NCBI RefSeq assembly: GCF_000373925.1
Contig: NZ_KB892707.1
Location: forward strand, 1 to 64,000
Source of the DNA: Actinopolymorpha alba DSM 45243
GTDB taxonomy: Bacteria; Actinomycetota; Actinomycetes; Propionibacteriales; Actinopolymorphaceae
DNA: 64,000 nucleotides
Reading direction: 5' to 3'
Part shown: piece by piece, positions 8,379-16,840 of the stretch
Position numbering within the stretch: the stretch's first letter is position 1
How the letters are laid out: every line of letters starts with the position of its first letter
Position numbers and translations under genes: made by a program
The notes under the pieces: model-generated
Told to the model about the DNA's origin: nothing
What the model saw: the letters and a program-made list of their open reading frames with translations, nothing else
Databases searched by the model: none

Positions 8379-9613
8379 CCGAACGCCCTGCCGTCCAGCG
8401 CAGGATGCCTCGCTGGTCAGAGCTGAAGCCGTTGCTCCGCACCCGGCGGATCGAGTTGGACGCCACCAAACGGCGTCTCGACCGCGCCCTCACGATCGCC
8501 GACCTGCGGGCCATCGCCAAACGGCGTACGCCACGCGCGCCGTTCGACTACACCGACGGCGCGGCTGAGCAGGAGGTCAGCCTGCGCCGGGCCCGGGCGT
8601 TGTTCCGGCGCCTGCAGTTCAACCCGAGCGTCCTGCGCGACGTGTCGAAGGTCGACCCGAGCACCACGATCCTGGGCCGGCCCTCGGCGTACCCCTTCGC
8701 GCTCGCGCCCACCGGCTTCACCCGGATGATGCAGCACGAGGGCGAGCCCGCGGTGGTGCGCGTCGCCGAGCGGGCCGGTATCCCGTACGCGCTCTCGACG
8801 ATGGGCACCACCTCGATCGAGGACGTCGCGGCCGCCGCGCCCAACGCCGACAAGTGGTTCCAGCTCTACATCTGGACCGACCGTGCGGCCGGCAAGGACC
8901 TCGTCGACCGCGCGCACGCCGCCGGCTACACCACGCTGGTGCTCACGGTGGACGTGCCCGTGGCCGGTGCGCGCCTGCGCGACGTCCGCAACGGCATGAC
9001 CATCCCGCCGTCGTTGACGCCGAAGACGATCCTCGACATGGGGCTGCACCCGGCCTGGTGGATCAACATGCTCACCACCAAGCCGCTGTCGTTCGCCTCC
9101 CTGTCCGACTGGCCGGGCACGGTCGCCGAGCTCATCAACCACATGTTCGACCCGTCCGTGACCTTCGACGACCTCGCCTGGATGCGGGAGATCTGGCCGG
9201 GATCGCTGGTGGTCAAGGGCATCCAGAACGTCGAGGACGCCCGGAAGGTGGTCGACCTCGGCGCCGACGGTCTGGTGATCTCCAACCACGGTGGCCGGCA
9301 GCTCGACCGCGCGCCGATCCCGCTCCAGCTGGTGCCGAAGGTCGCCGACGCGGTGGGCGACCGGGCCGAGGTGTACGTCGACACGGGCGTGATGACGGGC
9401 GCGGACATCGTTGCCGCGGTGGCGCTCGGCGCCCGGGCCGTCCTGGTGGGGCGGGCGTACCTCTACGGGCTGATGGCCGGGGGAGAGCGCGGGGTGCAGC
9501 GGGCGGTCGACATCCTCGGGAACGAGGTACGCCGTACCCTGCAGCTGCTCGGCGTCCAGAATCCCGGCGAGCTGAACCGCTCCCACGTGACCCTGCCGGA
9601 GGTGGCGTTCTAG
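8375..9613 (+). CDS. FMN-dependent alpha-hydroxy-acid oxidase/dehydrogenase
   Basis: This 412-residue TIM-barrel enzyme oxidises L-2-hydroxy acids using FMN (lactate dehydrogenase LldD, glycolate oxidase and mandelate dehydrogenase family). The active-site signature [10 protein letters not shown] is present, with the catalytic base His305 and substrate-binding Arg308. The N-terminal [11 protein letters not shown], the FMN-binding ALAPTGF region and QLYIWTD match the family. It is longer at the N-terminus than glycolate oxidase. A GntR-FCD gene directly upstream with an ATGA overlap supports use of lactate or a related acid. The exact substrate is not determined by sequence. Confidence 0.9.
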   Translation: MTERPAVQRRMPRWSELKPLLRTRRIELDATKRRLDRALTIADLRAIAKRRTPRAPFDYTDGAAEQEVSLRRARALFRRLQFNPSVLRDVSKVDPSTTILGRPSAYPFALAPTGFTRMMQHEGEPAVVRVAERAGIPYALSTMGTTSIEDVAAAAPNADKWFQLYIWTDRAAGKDLVDRAHAAGYTTLVLTVDVPVAGARLRDVRNGMTIPPSLTPKTILDMGLHPAWWINMLTTKPLSFASLSDWPGTVAELINHMFDPSVTFDDLAWMREIWPGSLVVKGIQNVEDARKVVDLGADGLVISNHGGRQLDRAPIPLQLVPKVADAVGDRAEVYVDTGVMTGADIVAAVALGARAVLVGRAYLYGLMAGGERGVQRAVDILGNEVRRTLQLLGVQNPGELNRSHVTLPEVAF

Positions 9614-9639
9614 GCTGCGGTTCGACGTGGGGTTCTGGA

Positions 9640-9726
9640 CGGGCCTGGCAGGACCACCCTCGTCCGCCGGACTGCTCGCAAGCTCCCTTGACGTCTCGCC
9701 GGACGAGGGTGGTCCTGCCAGGCCCG
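9640..9726 (+). ncRNA. Family A stem-loop with conserved 33-nt loop, copy 1
   Basis: The arms 9640-9666 and 9700-9726 form a perfect 27-bp stem. The 33-nt loop (9667-9699) is, in reverse complement, identical at 32 of 33 bases to the loop of the hairpin at 52480-52562, whose stem sequence is different. It starts 27 nt after the oxidase stop, on the sense strand. The other copy is also just downstream of a gene in the same sense. The conserved loop with changed stems suggests a structured RNA or a 3'-end element with a bound partner. Confidence 0.6.
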
Positions 9727-9889
9727 ATCTGGCGGCGTTCCTCGCCCGGTGATCTTGGACTGCGCGACGATCTCAGGCCCGACTCAGGGGTCGCCCGGGT
9801 CGACCCAAGGGATCACCCTCGTGCATCCGCGCGGGTGGCGAGGCAGGATGGACGACGTACGCGGCAAGAGCGACGGAGGGGCATGCCTT

Positions 9890-10402
9890 ATGTACGACAA
9901 CGCCACCTGGTTTCCGATCTGTGCCGGGCTGTCTGCCGTCGGTGTGGTGGCGGCATTCTTCGCCTTCCGCCGGAAGGGGGTCGCCTCCGGGCTCCGGCTG
10001 CTCGGCTGGGCCGTGTTGCCGATGGCGATCTACCTGACCGGCATGGTGCGCCTGTTGTGGACGATCGGCCAGGCCCTGGTGCAGTGGGTGTCCGGATTCG
10101 TCTTCAGCCCGTTCGTCTGGACCGGCCTCGCGTTGTTCGCGTTCGCGGCGCTCGTGTTCCCGGTGGCTGCCCGGCTCCGGCGGCGGCAGGCGGGTGCGGC
10201 CGGAGCGTCGGCGTCCGGTGACGGCGCGACGACGCCGCTGCCCAAACAGGGGGAGACGGCGACCGCGGCGGGCAAGACACGCGGCGGAGACAAGGCAAAG
10301 GCCAACCCGAAGGCGGTTGGAAAGGGTACGCAGCAGGCCGCCAACCCCATGGAGGGCATGGAAGACATCGAGGAGATCCTCAAGCGGCGCGGGATCTCCT
10401 GA
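9890..10402 (+). CDS. Small membrane protein, unknown
   Basis: This 170-residue protein has about three membrane segments: residues 7-25, a stretch around GLRLLGWAVLPMAIYLTGMV, and WTGLALFAFAALVFPVAARL. A charged, low-complexity cytoplasmic tail follows, ending in the acidic helix MEGMEDIEEILKRRGIS. I chose the ATG at 9890 because CGGAGGGG lies upstream. Longer frames back to 9749 lack support. Its place before the dioxygenase-like gene and miaA looks like a conserved actinobacterial neighbourhood. I do not recognise its function. Confidence 0.75.
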   Translation: MYDNATWFPICAGLSAVGVVAAFFAFRRKGVASGLRLLGWAVLPMAIYLTGMVRLLWTIGQALVQWVSGFVFSPFVWTGLALFAFAALVFPVAARLRRRQAGAAGASASGDGATTPLPKQGETATAAGKTRGGDKAKANPKAVGKGTQQAANPMEGMEDIEEILKRRGIS

Positions 10403-10434
10403 GGACGCCGGCCGAGCCACGACAATCCGCCATC

Positions 10435-11205
10435 GTGTTCGTCGCCGCTGCGATCTGTCCTCATCCGCCCGTCCTGGTGCCCGCGCTCGCGTCCGGGGCC
10501 GCAGTTGGGTTGGATGCCGTCCGCTCGGCATGTGACGACGCCGTGGGAAGGCTGCTCGCGGCCCGGCCCGACGCGATCGTCTGTGTGGGGGATGCCCCCA
10601 CCGAAGCAACCTGGGATGGCTCGGCTGTTGGTTCCTTCGCGGCGTACGGCGTCGATGCTCGGGCCGGGGGTCGGCACGCCGGGACGGCTGCCGGCGTACG
10701 GAATGCCGTCGACGCGGGCGCAGGGGAGGCGGGCGTACGAGATGCGGGTCGGCCGGTGCTCCCGCTCGCGTTGACGATGGGTGCTTGGTTGCTCGACCGT
10801 GCGGGATATGCCGGCGATCGGGAGTACACCGGCGTTCCCCGCTCATGGTCTCCCACCCGCTGCGAGGAACTCGGCCGCCGGCTCGCGGCGCGCCCCCGCC
10901 GGATGGGGTTCCTTGTCCTCGGCGACGGCTCGGCCCGGCGGTCAAAGTGGGCCCCCGGAGACTTCGACCCCCGCGCCCAAGGCTTGGACGCGGGTTTGGG
11001 CGCTTCGCTGGGGTCAGGCGACCTGGACGGTCTCCGGGGGCTCCAGCCCGACCGTGCGAACGAGTTGCTCGTCGCGGGTCGGGCGGCCTGGCAGGTACTC
11101 ACGGGAGCCGCGGCCGGCTCCACTGTCGAGGCGGTTCTCCTCGCTGACGAGGCGCCCTACGGTGTGGGCTACTTCGTCGCGTCCTGGCGGGCGAGACTGG
11201 ACTAA
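10435..11205 (+). CDS. Class III extradiol dioxygenase-like protein
   Basis: This 256-residue protein starts with GTG. The opening AAAICPHPPVLVPALAS matches the LigB-fold class III extradiol dioxygenase domain, whose family uses His residues near this point to bind iron. The later GFLVLGDGSARRSKWAPGDFDPRA resembles the second conserved part of the actinobacterial family found beside miaA. No substrate is known, and the fold may have been reused for another role. It follows the membrane protein by 32 nt and precedes miaA by about 105 nt, so an operon is possible. Confidence 0.75.
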   Translation: MFVAAAICPHPPVLVPALASGAAVGLDAVRSACDDAVGRLLAARPDAIVCVGDAPTEATWDGSAVGSFAAYGVDARAGGRHAGTAAGVRNAVDAGAGEAGVRDAGRPVLPLALTMGAWLLDRAGYAGDREYTGVPRSWSPTRCEELGRRLAARPRRMGFLVLGDGSARRSKWAPGDFDPRAQGLDAGLGASLGSGDLDGLRGLQPDRANELLVAGRAAWQVLTGAAAGSTVEAVLLADEAPYGVGYFVASWRARLD

Positions 11206-11310
11206 CCGGCCGGCAACGACCGCGCCGGGCTACCCAGGGACCTACCCCGATCCTCCATGCTCACACCTGCGCGGATGGAAAGGTCAGGTTGACAGGAAGA
11301 AAGGAATGGC

Positions 11311-12246
11311 GTGGCAGTCGACGAGGTGCTGGCGGTGGTCGGCCCGACAGCGGCGGGAAAGTCTGACCTCGCGGTCGAACTCGCGCGCCGCGTCGGCGGT
11401 GAGGTGGTCAACGCCGACTCGATGCAGCTGTACCGCGGCATGGACATCGGTACGGCGAAACTCCCGCCCGAGGAGTGGCGCGGCGTGCCGCACCACGTCA
11501 TTGATGTGCTGGACATTCACGAAACCTCAACGGTGGCGGAGTTCCAGGACCAGGCCCGGGCGGCCATCGCGGACTGCCAGGCACGCGGCGTCCTGCCGAT
11601 CGTCGTCGGCGGCTCGGCGCTCTATATCCGTGCGGTGCTTGACCGATTCGAGTTCCCGGGCACGGATCCGGTCGTACGCCGGCGCCTCGAGGTGGAGGCG
11701 GAACGGCTGGGTTCCGAACGGCTGCACCAGCGGCTCGCCGAGGTCGACCCGTCCGCGGCCAACCAGATCCTGCCGACGAACACCCGGCGGGTGGTGCGGG
11801 CGCTGGAGGTCATCGAGATCACCGGCCGCCCGTTCGCGGCGAACCTTCCCAGCCACACGTACGCCTATCCTGACGTGTGTCAAGTTGGCCTTGACGTACC
11901 CCGGGAGCTCCTTGACGAGCGGATCCGGTTGCGGGTGGACCGGATGTGGGATGCCGGGTTCGTCGACGAGGTACGCCGGCTCGAAGCGGCCGGATTGCGG
12001 GACGGCGTGACCGCGAGCCGGGCGCTGGGCTACGCGCAGGTCCTGTCGCACCTCTCGGGCGAGTGCTCCGAGGACGAGGCGAAGGACGCGACCGTACGCG
12101 CGACCCGGCGGTTCGCCCGCCGCCAGGACTCGTGGTTCCGGCGTGACCCGAGGATTCTGTGGCTGCCGTACGCCGCGCCGGACCTGGCCGAGCAGGCGCT
12201 GGCCATCGTGGAGCGGTTTCGTTCGGCCAGTCATCACGGCCCCTGA
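11311..12246 (+). CDS. miaA: tRNA dimethylallyltransferase
   Basis: MiaA transfers a dimethylallyl group to adenine 37 of tRNAs that read UNN codons. The 311-residue sequence shows the P-loop GPTAAGKSD (residues 11-19), the catalytic region VNADSMQLYRGMDIGTAK and the substrate-binding VGGSALYIRAV, followed by the helical tRNA-binding insert and the C-terminal FARRQDSWFRRDPR. The GTG at 11311 fits the protein start. The ATG 5 nt upstream is out of frame. A purine-rich AGGAAGAAAGGA precedes it. The length is normal for the family. Confidence 0.97.
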   Translation: MAVDEVLAVVGPTAAGKSDLAVELARRVGGEVVNADSMQLYRGMDIGTAKLPPEEWRGVPHHVIDVLDIHETSTVAEFQDQARAAIADCQARGVLPIVVGGSALYIRAVLDRFEFPGTDPVVRRRLEVEAERLGSERLHQRLAEVDPSAANQILPTNTRRVVRALEVIEITGRPFAANLPSHTYAYPDVCQVGLDVPRELLDERIRLRVDRMWDAGFVDEVRRLEAAGLRDGVTASRALGYAQVLSHLSGECSEDEAKDATVRATRRFARRQDSWFRRDPRILWLPYAAPDLAEQALAIVERFRSASHHGP

Positions 12247-12280
12247 GGAGCGGAGCCGCCGCGGACGGGTGCGTCGCAGG

Positions 12281-12335
12281 CCGTGTTGGCTCGGGCGCGG
12301 TGTTGGGTCAGGGCACGGTATTGAGTCGGGGGCGG
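12281..12335. repeat. Degenerate 18-bp tandem repeat (about three units)
   Basis: The spacer between miaA and the LCP gene holds three imperfect units that read like CGGTGTTGGGTCAGGGCA (12281-12297, 12298-12315, 12316 onward). Nothing else is seen in this convergent spacer. Confidence 0.4.
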
Positions 12336-12409
12336 CCTCGTCCAATAAAGCTGAACAAGGGTGCCCCCGACCAGGGAGCCGTACAGGGATCCGCAGGCGC
12401 TCTTTCGGC

Positions 12410-13936
12410 TCACGGCTTGTACGCGCAGGCGTCCTCGAGCGGGTCGGTAAAGTCCGAGCCCGTCGAGTCAGGTTTGGCGATCAGCGCGTTCTGGACCATC
12501 GAATGGATGAGCGGGTAGTCGGGGTTCGAGGTCTTGATGACCTTCCGCGTGAACACGATGCTGGTGAGGCTGCCCGTATCCTTGATCTTGAGTGCCAAGT
12601 CCACGAACGCCGGCAGCACGGACGCCGGAATGTCGGTGTAGAGAATGTCCTTGGAGCTTCGGGCCAGAGCTTCGTATCGGGTGAGGACGGTGAATGGATC
12701 GGCCTGGTAGATGATCGCCTTGATCACGCATCGTTGGCGTTCCATCCGATCCCAGTCGCTGGCACCATAGCGGCCGCGGGCGAACCACAGGGCGTTGAAC
12801 CCGTCGAGGTGCTGGTCGGGACCCTTCTTGAGCCAGCCGTGAGGTTTGAGGCCCGCGTCAGCCTCGCCGCCAATCGCGACCGGGTAGTTGATGTTGACGA
12901 TGATGCCGCCGAGGGCGTCGATGAGTTGTTCGAATCCTCGAAGATTGACCAGCATGTAATAGTCGATGGGAATGCCGAGCGCTCCGGCGGCGGCCATCTT
13001 CATCGCTTCGGCACCGGGGTTGTCGGTGGTGAAGAGCCTCGGATGTTGGGCAGGGACGTTCTCATAGATCGCGGTGAGCATCCATTCCAGTTGGTCGCCG
13101 CGGCCGGCGAACACCCCGTCGGGGTACGCGTTCGCGAGGACGGAGCCGGGCTGGAAAGGCACCTTCTGCAAGTTTCGAGGAAGGCTGAACAACACCGTGT
13201 TTCCCGTACGCGTATCGATGCTCGCGACAATGACCGTATCGGTGCGTACTCCCACCCGGTCGGGTCCGCCGTCACCGCCGAGCAACAAGATGTTGACGCG
13301 ATCCCGTCCAGCCCACGCGTCTGGTTGGCTCGCGTGAGCGACGGCGTTCGCGCCTGGTGATGCCGACGGGGAGGTTCCTGGCGGCGTGGACGGGGATGCC
13401 GTGGACGAAGATGCCGCGGCGGCCGCACGCTCTGGTGACACGTGTTGGTTATCTGCTCTGGCAAAGACCTGTTCGATCACGCTTCGCTGCACAAGCGCGT
13501 ACTTGCTGCCGATGCCGAGGGGTGTCGTCACGGCCAGGACCAGTGCGGCGACCACGACAACACCCGTGAGCCGCGAATACCATCGGGCCGAGCGCGGGCG
13601 TAGTGATCGGTAGGTCGTCACAATGACGACGAACCACCCTAACGCGAGAAGCGCGAAGAACACCGCGATCAGGAGGAGAGCGTCGGGTTGAACGGCCCAC
13701 CGAAGTGCCATCCGGCGACCGGCGATGGCGAGATACGCGGTCCCGGCAAGGAGTAACAAGAACGCGAGAAGCGCCGCGGCGCCCAGTCGTCGGCGACGGG
13801 CGACCAACAGGCCGAGGCCGGGAATGATCGTACCGACAATCGTGAGAGCGATCGTCTTCGGGAAAGATCGCGTCGGTGGGGATACCCGACTCAGGGACTC
13901 CTGAACTGTCGTGCCTATTTCAGTGTCGGCTCGCAT
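12410..13936 (-). CDS. LytR-CpsA-Psr (LCP) family protein
   Basis: LCP enzymes attach teichoic acids, arabinogalactan or capsule to peptidoglycan on the outer face of the membrane. This 508-residue version has several membrane helices in its first 170 residues, a Ser/Pro/Thr-rich linker, then the LCP domain. That domain begins at RVNILLLGGDGGPDRVGVRTDT and includes the arginine-bearing FSLPRNLQKVP, YYMLVNLRGFEQLIDALGGI and the ARGRYGASDWDRMERQR motif. I chose the ATG at 13934-13936, which has GGAAGGTG upstream, over the longer frame to 14128. It diverges from the YbaB/WXG operon. Confidence 0.92.
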   Translation of the reverse strand: MRADTEIGTTVQESLSRVSPPTRSFPKTIALTIVGTIIPGLGLLVARRRRLGAAALLAFLLLLAGTAYLAIAGRRMALRWAVQPDALLLIAVFFALLALGWFVVIVTTYRSLRPRSARWYSRLTGVVVVAALVLAVTTPLGIGSKYALVQRSVIEQVFARADNQHVSPERAAAAASSSTASPSTPPGTSPSASPGANAVAHASQPDAWAGRDRVNILLLGGDGGPDRVGVRTDTVIVASIDTRTGNTVLFSLPRNLQKVPFQPGSVLANAYPDGVFAGRGDQLEWMLTAIYENVPAQHPRLFTTDNPGAEAMKMAAAGALGIPIDYYMLVNLRGFEQLIDALGGIIVNINYPVAIGGEADAGLKPHGWLKKGPDQHLDGFNALWFARGRYGASDWDRMERQRCVIKAIIYQADPFTVLTRYEALARSSKDILYTDIPASVLPAFVDLALKIKDTGSLTSIVFTRKVIKTSNPDYPLIHSMVQNALIAKPDSTGSDFTDPLEDACAYKP

Positions 13937-13986
13937 CTCAAAAATCACCTTCCGCTGGGAATGTGTACGGTCAATCCTTCCCAAGT

Positions 13987-13998
13987 GAATTCGAATTC
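13987..13998. promoter_or_regulatory. 12-bp palindrome in LCP/YbaB divergent spacer
   Basis: GAATTCGAATTC is a perfect palindrome 51 bp before the LCP start, in a locally AT-rich patch. It could be an operator for the LCP gene, the divergent operon, or both. Confidence 0.35.
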
Positions 13999-14111
13999 TT
14001 TGAGGGTTCGAGGAATCTTTACGTAGGAGTTGGATTCGCTTGGTGACGGCGATTTCGAGCAACACAAAGCCTCGCTGGGCCTCCTCCACGCCAGTCCGGC
14101 ACAGAGGACGG

Positions 14112-14120
14112 TTATCCACA
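14112..14120 (+). promoter_or_regulatory. Single DnaA-box match
   Basis: TTATCCACA is an exact match to the classical DnaA box. It stands alone in the divergent spacer, so it is not an origin. It may be a chance match. Confidence 0.3.
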
Positions 14121-14227
14121 GGCGTCACCGGCTGCGTGGTTGCGATTCCGCTAGCCTTTCCGCCCTACACGGGTCGACGACAGGTCGCCTTGTGTCGTAC
14201 CCAGCGCCACCCGGACGGGGAGGAAGT

Positions 14228-14860
14228 GTGTGTGGCCAAAGGTTCGAGGCCTCCGACGCGACGGGATGCGTTCGGGTGGCGATGGATGGCAACGGCGAGG
14301 TCGTCGATGTCGGCATCTCCTCTCTCTGGCGGGAGCGGGTGGGCGGCGAGTGCCTGGCCGCTGCCCTGTTCGAGGCCACCACCCGGGCCGCCTTCCAGGT
14401 GCGAACGTCTTCAGCGGCGGCGCAGGCGTCAGCGCTGCCGCCAAGCCTTTCTGAGCAAGTGGCGGCCGCCTATGCCGCGATGCCGCCGGAGCAAGGTCGC
14501 GAGGCGATGTACCGCACCGCAGACCTCGTGCGCAAGGTCATGACGGAGACCACGGAGCGCCTGGAACGCCTCCGTGCGATGAATGAAAGCCAGTACGCGG
14601 GCACTGATGAGCGCCGCCGCGTCACGGTGGTGGTCCTACCTTCCCGTGTCGTTCGCTCCATCACTGTCGACGAGACGTGGCAGGTGTCGGTGACAACGGA
14701 ACGGCTGGTGAATGCGGTGCGCGAGGCGTTCCGGTCGGCCTACTCCAAGCTCGAGGCGGCACGTGCCGACGTCGCCGGCGAGGGAGCGGCAACGGTCCAA
14801 CTTCGCACGATCATCTCGGGATCTGATGGTCTGCGCCGATGGCTTCGAGAGGAGCGGTAA
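14228..14860 (+). CDS. YbaB/EbfC-like protein
   Basis: This 210-residue protein starts at GTG 14228 after GGGGAGGAA. The segment VRVAMDGNGEVVDVGISS, followed by a helix with repeated alanines, looks like the C-terminal half of YbaB/EbfC nucleoid proteins. The rest is helical, with a basic segment RRVTVVVLPSRVVRSITVDE and an alanine-rich C-terminus. YbaB-like genes often precede WXG100 genes in actinobacteria, which fits the next genes. Its stop overlaps the next ATG (TAATG). The first plus-strand frame back to 14030 is not needed. Its role in DNA binding or as a secretion accessory is uncertain. Confidence 0.65.
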   Translation: MCGQRFEASDATGCVRVAMDGNGEVVDVGISSLWRERVGGECLAAALFEATTRAAFQVRTSSAAAQASALPPSLSEQVAAAYAAMPPEQGREAMYRTADLVRKVMTETTERLERLRAMNESQYAGTDERRRVTVVVLPSRVVRSITVDETWQVSVTTERLVNAVREAFRSAYSKLEAARADVAGEGAATVQLRTIISGSDGLRRWLREER

Positions 14861-15198
14861 TGACTACTGAGTCAGAGGTGACGATCTCCCTCGACCAGAT
14901 GCTGAAGGACGCCGAGTGGTGGCGGCTCGCTGCTGGCGGTCTTGGTGAGGTGCAGGTCCTCGTGGAGAGGCTCGAACTCACCGCGCACAGCTTCTCGAAG
15001 CTCGCGGACGAGCAAGGGGCAACGGAGGTGTACGGCAAGGTCAGGGAGAAGGTGGCGCGCCTCCTCGGAGAGGGCAGTGCCTGCTTTGACGACGTCGCCG
15101 AGCGGCTCGAACTCGTCGTCCGCCGCTATGAGCGCTCGGAGGCCGAGCACCGTGAACGCATCGCCTGGGTCCAGCGACTGGTCGACGAGGAGGAGTGA
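14860..15198 (+). CDS. Small helical protein in WXG-type operon
   Basis: This 112-residue, mostly helical, acidic protein (SLDQMLKDAEWWRLAAGGLG, then ELTAHSFSKLADEQGATEVYGKVREKVARLL) has WW and heptad-like patterns. It looks like an ESX/WXG100-associated partner in size, but no canonical WXG motif is present. The ATG overlaps the previous stop, so it is translationally coupled. The next gene starts 4 nt after its stop. Its function is unknown. A partner or chaperone of the following WXG-like protein is the best guess. Confidence 0.7.
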   Translation: MTTESEVTISLDQMLKDAEWWRLAAGGLGEVQVLVERLELTAHSFSKLADEQGATEVYGKVREKVARLLGEGSACFDDVAERLELVVRRYERSEAEHRERIAWVQRLVDEEE

Positions 15199-15202
15199 AC
15201 GC

Positions 15203-16018
15203 GTGAACATTGAAGAACAGGCGGGGACCCGATCTCCCGAGTTCGAGGCCGCCAGGCAGATCTCGGCGACCTATCAGCGGATCTGCGATCTCTTCCGGGA
15301 CATGATCGAACGTGCCGTCGACTGGTTGATGCCCTCGTGGTTGGAGGCGCTCTGGAAAGATCGCGATGCGATCATCAAGGAGTTCCGCGAGGGAATGGAA
15401 GCTGCCCAGCGCAAGCTGAAAGAAGTGTGGGCGAAGATCGAGCCGTGGTTGACCGAAGCGGGTAACTCCAGCGTGCTGGACATCGTCGCTGATCGTTGGA
15501 CGACTGGGGTTGGCGGAGGCCTTGGTGGATTCGCCGTGTGGTTCACCGAAGACAAGATGAGTATTGATAACTACTGGTCGGGGCCGGCCGGAAAGGCATA
15601 TGTCGATTCCCTGTCGAACCAGAAGGAAGCGATCATCGCTGTCACGACGATTGCGGCAGGCATCAGTCCGGCGTTGCGCGATTTCGCCAAGGCTCTGCGA
15701 AGCTTCTGGTCCAGTGTGAACATCGCGCTCACTGGCATGTGGATCGATATTGTGAGTATCGGCATCGGATGGTACGCCGTCAATACCGGTGAAAGAATAG
15801 GTGCGATCGTCATCGCCCTCAAGGATGCGGTGATGGACATAATTAAGAGCTTTACGGAAGCGCGCAACACCTTCTCCAAGGCTGTCGATGACCTCTTCGG
15901 TCAGGTCGAGTCGAACACATACTTCATGCGGAAACGAAATTCGGGTGAGGTGGGCTGGCCTCTGGTAGGGCAACTCTCTACGAGCCCGGATGACTGGGTG
16001 CCAGGCAAGGTGGGCTGA
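15203..16018 (+). CDS. WXG100-like protein
   Basis: This 271-residue protein starts at GTG 15203. It has a long N-terminal helical region rich in W and E/K (residues 20-90), then YWSGPAGKAYVDSLSNQKEA, which matches the W-x-G turn of WXG100 proteins. Two or more hydrophobic helices follow (AVTTIAAGISPAL; WIDIVSIGIGWYAV) and then a helical tail. The GC content is visibly lower than in the neighbouring housekeeping genes. No EccC-type ATPase or other type VII machinery is in the window. It may be a secreted effector, a secretion substrate or an envelope protein. Confidence 0.65.
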   Translation: MNIEEQAGTRSPEFEAARQISATYQRICDLFRDMIERAVDWLMPSWLEALWKDRDAIIKEFREGMEAAQRKLKEVWAKIEPWLTEAGNSSVLDIVADRWTTGVGGGLGGFAVWFTEDKMSIDNYWSGPAGKAYVDSLSNQKEAIIAVTTIAAGISPALRDFAKALRSFWSSVNIALTGMWIDIVSIGIGWYAVNTGERIGAIVIALKDAVMDIIKSFTEARNTFSKAVDDLFGQVESNTYFMRKRNSGEVGWPLVGQLSTSPDDWVPGKVG

Positions 16019-16713
16019 TGTCTTCTTCGGGTATCCCTGACTTTCAAGCGGGGCGTCGAGGCCTCGGCGGTCGGCGTCCCTTGACCAAGCGTGGCGTCCT
16101 GGCTTCGTGCTGCGGTGCCGCTGTTGTCCTGGCTGGCCTTGCGGTGTGGATCGGCGGTATTCGTGGTGGATCGCCGGCGGTAGAGCCATCTGCTTCGCAG
16201 GGCGCGCAGGAAACTCCTCCGCCCTTGGCGAAGAACGCTTGTGTATTGATAGGTAGAGAAATCTTCCAGAAGTTCGTTCCTTATCCAGACATCGAGATAG
16301 AGCCCACAACGCAACTCTTTGACAGCTCGAGCGTCGCCTGCCTTGCTAAGACGCAAGGTGGCAGCGGCGTTTATGTGCGCGCAAGTGTTCAGCTCACCCG
16401 CCATCTGCCGGCGGATGGATCGTCGGCACGGGAGAAGGCGCGGTATTCCTTCGACACTCAGTGCAAGCGCATTACTGAGGCGGAGCCAAAACGCAGCGAG
16501 GTGAGATCTCCTCTTCCAGGCGTCGGTGAGCTCGGTGGTGGAAGCTGTGGGGTCCTGAGTAAAGATAAGAACATGCCCTTCGTCAGCGTTCGGATGACAG
16601 TTCTCCAGGGCTTCGATGTCGTCGATATCTGGTACACGCAGCGAGATGGAGACTTCACGAAGACTCCGAATGACGCGGCCGGGCTGGCGCGTGAGGTGCT
16701 CGCCAAGCTGTGA
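16018..16713 (+). CDS. Membrane-anchored protein, DUF3558-like
   Basis: This 231-residue protein has a basic cytoplasmic start, one transmembrane helix (about residues 29-48), a Ser/Pro linker, then an extracellular domain with cysteines at CVLIG, VACLAK, TQCKR and GSCGV. The order resembles DUF3558 lipoprotein domains linked to type VII secretion operons, but this one has an uncleaved helix instead of a lipobox. Its ATG overlaps the TGA of the WXG-like gene. Four cysteines could form two disulfides outside the cell. The domain assignment is weak. Confidence 0.6.
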   Translation: MSSSGIPDFQAGRRGLGGRRPLTKRGVLASCCGAAVVLAGLAVWIGGIRGGSPAVEPSASQGAQETPPPLAKNACVLIGREIFQKFVPYPDIEIEPTTQLFDSSSVACLAKTQGGSGVYVRASVQLTRHLPADGSSAREKARYSFDTQCKRITEAEPKRSEVRSPLPGVGELGGGSCGVLSKDKNMPFVSVRMTVLQGFDVVDIWYTQRDGDFTKTPNDAAGLAREVLAKL

Positions 16714-16840
16714 TCAGGTGATTGAGCCGCCGCGGGTGACTGGGTGCGGACTTCACGGTTCTCCTCGACCCGCTCGCGCCTATATGGTCGGTGCCTTGCT
16801 GTAGATCGTCGTGAACCACGCAGAGGGAGGGAGCGGGTCG

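Noticed and set aside
12143-13360. A 405-codon plus-strand frame opposite the LCP gene
   Set aside because: The LCP domain is clear on the minus strand. This frame begins inside miaA.
14112-14120. Replication origin at a DnaA box
   Set aside because: One exact box without a cluster, without AT-rich unwinding DNA and without dnaA or dnaN nearby is not an origin.
14860-16713. A complete type VII secretion locus
   Set aside because: Only WXG-like and accessory-type genes are present; no EccB, EccC, EccD or mycosin gene is in the window.
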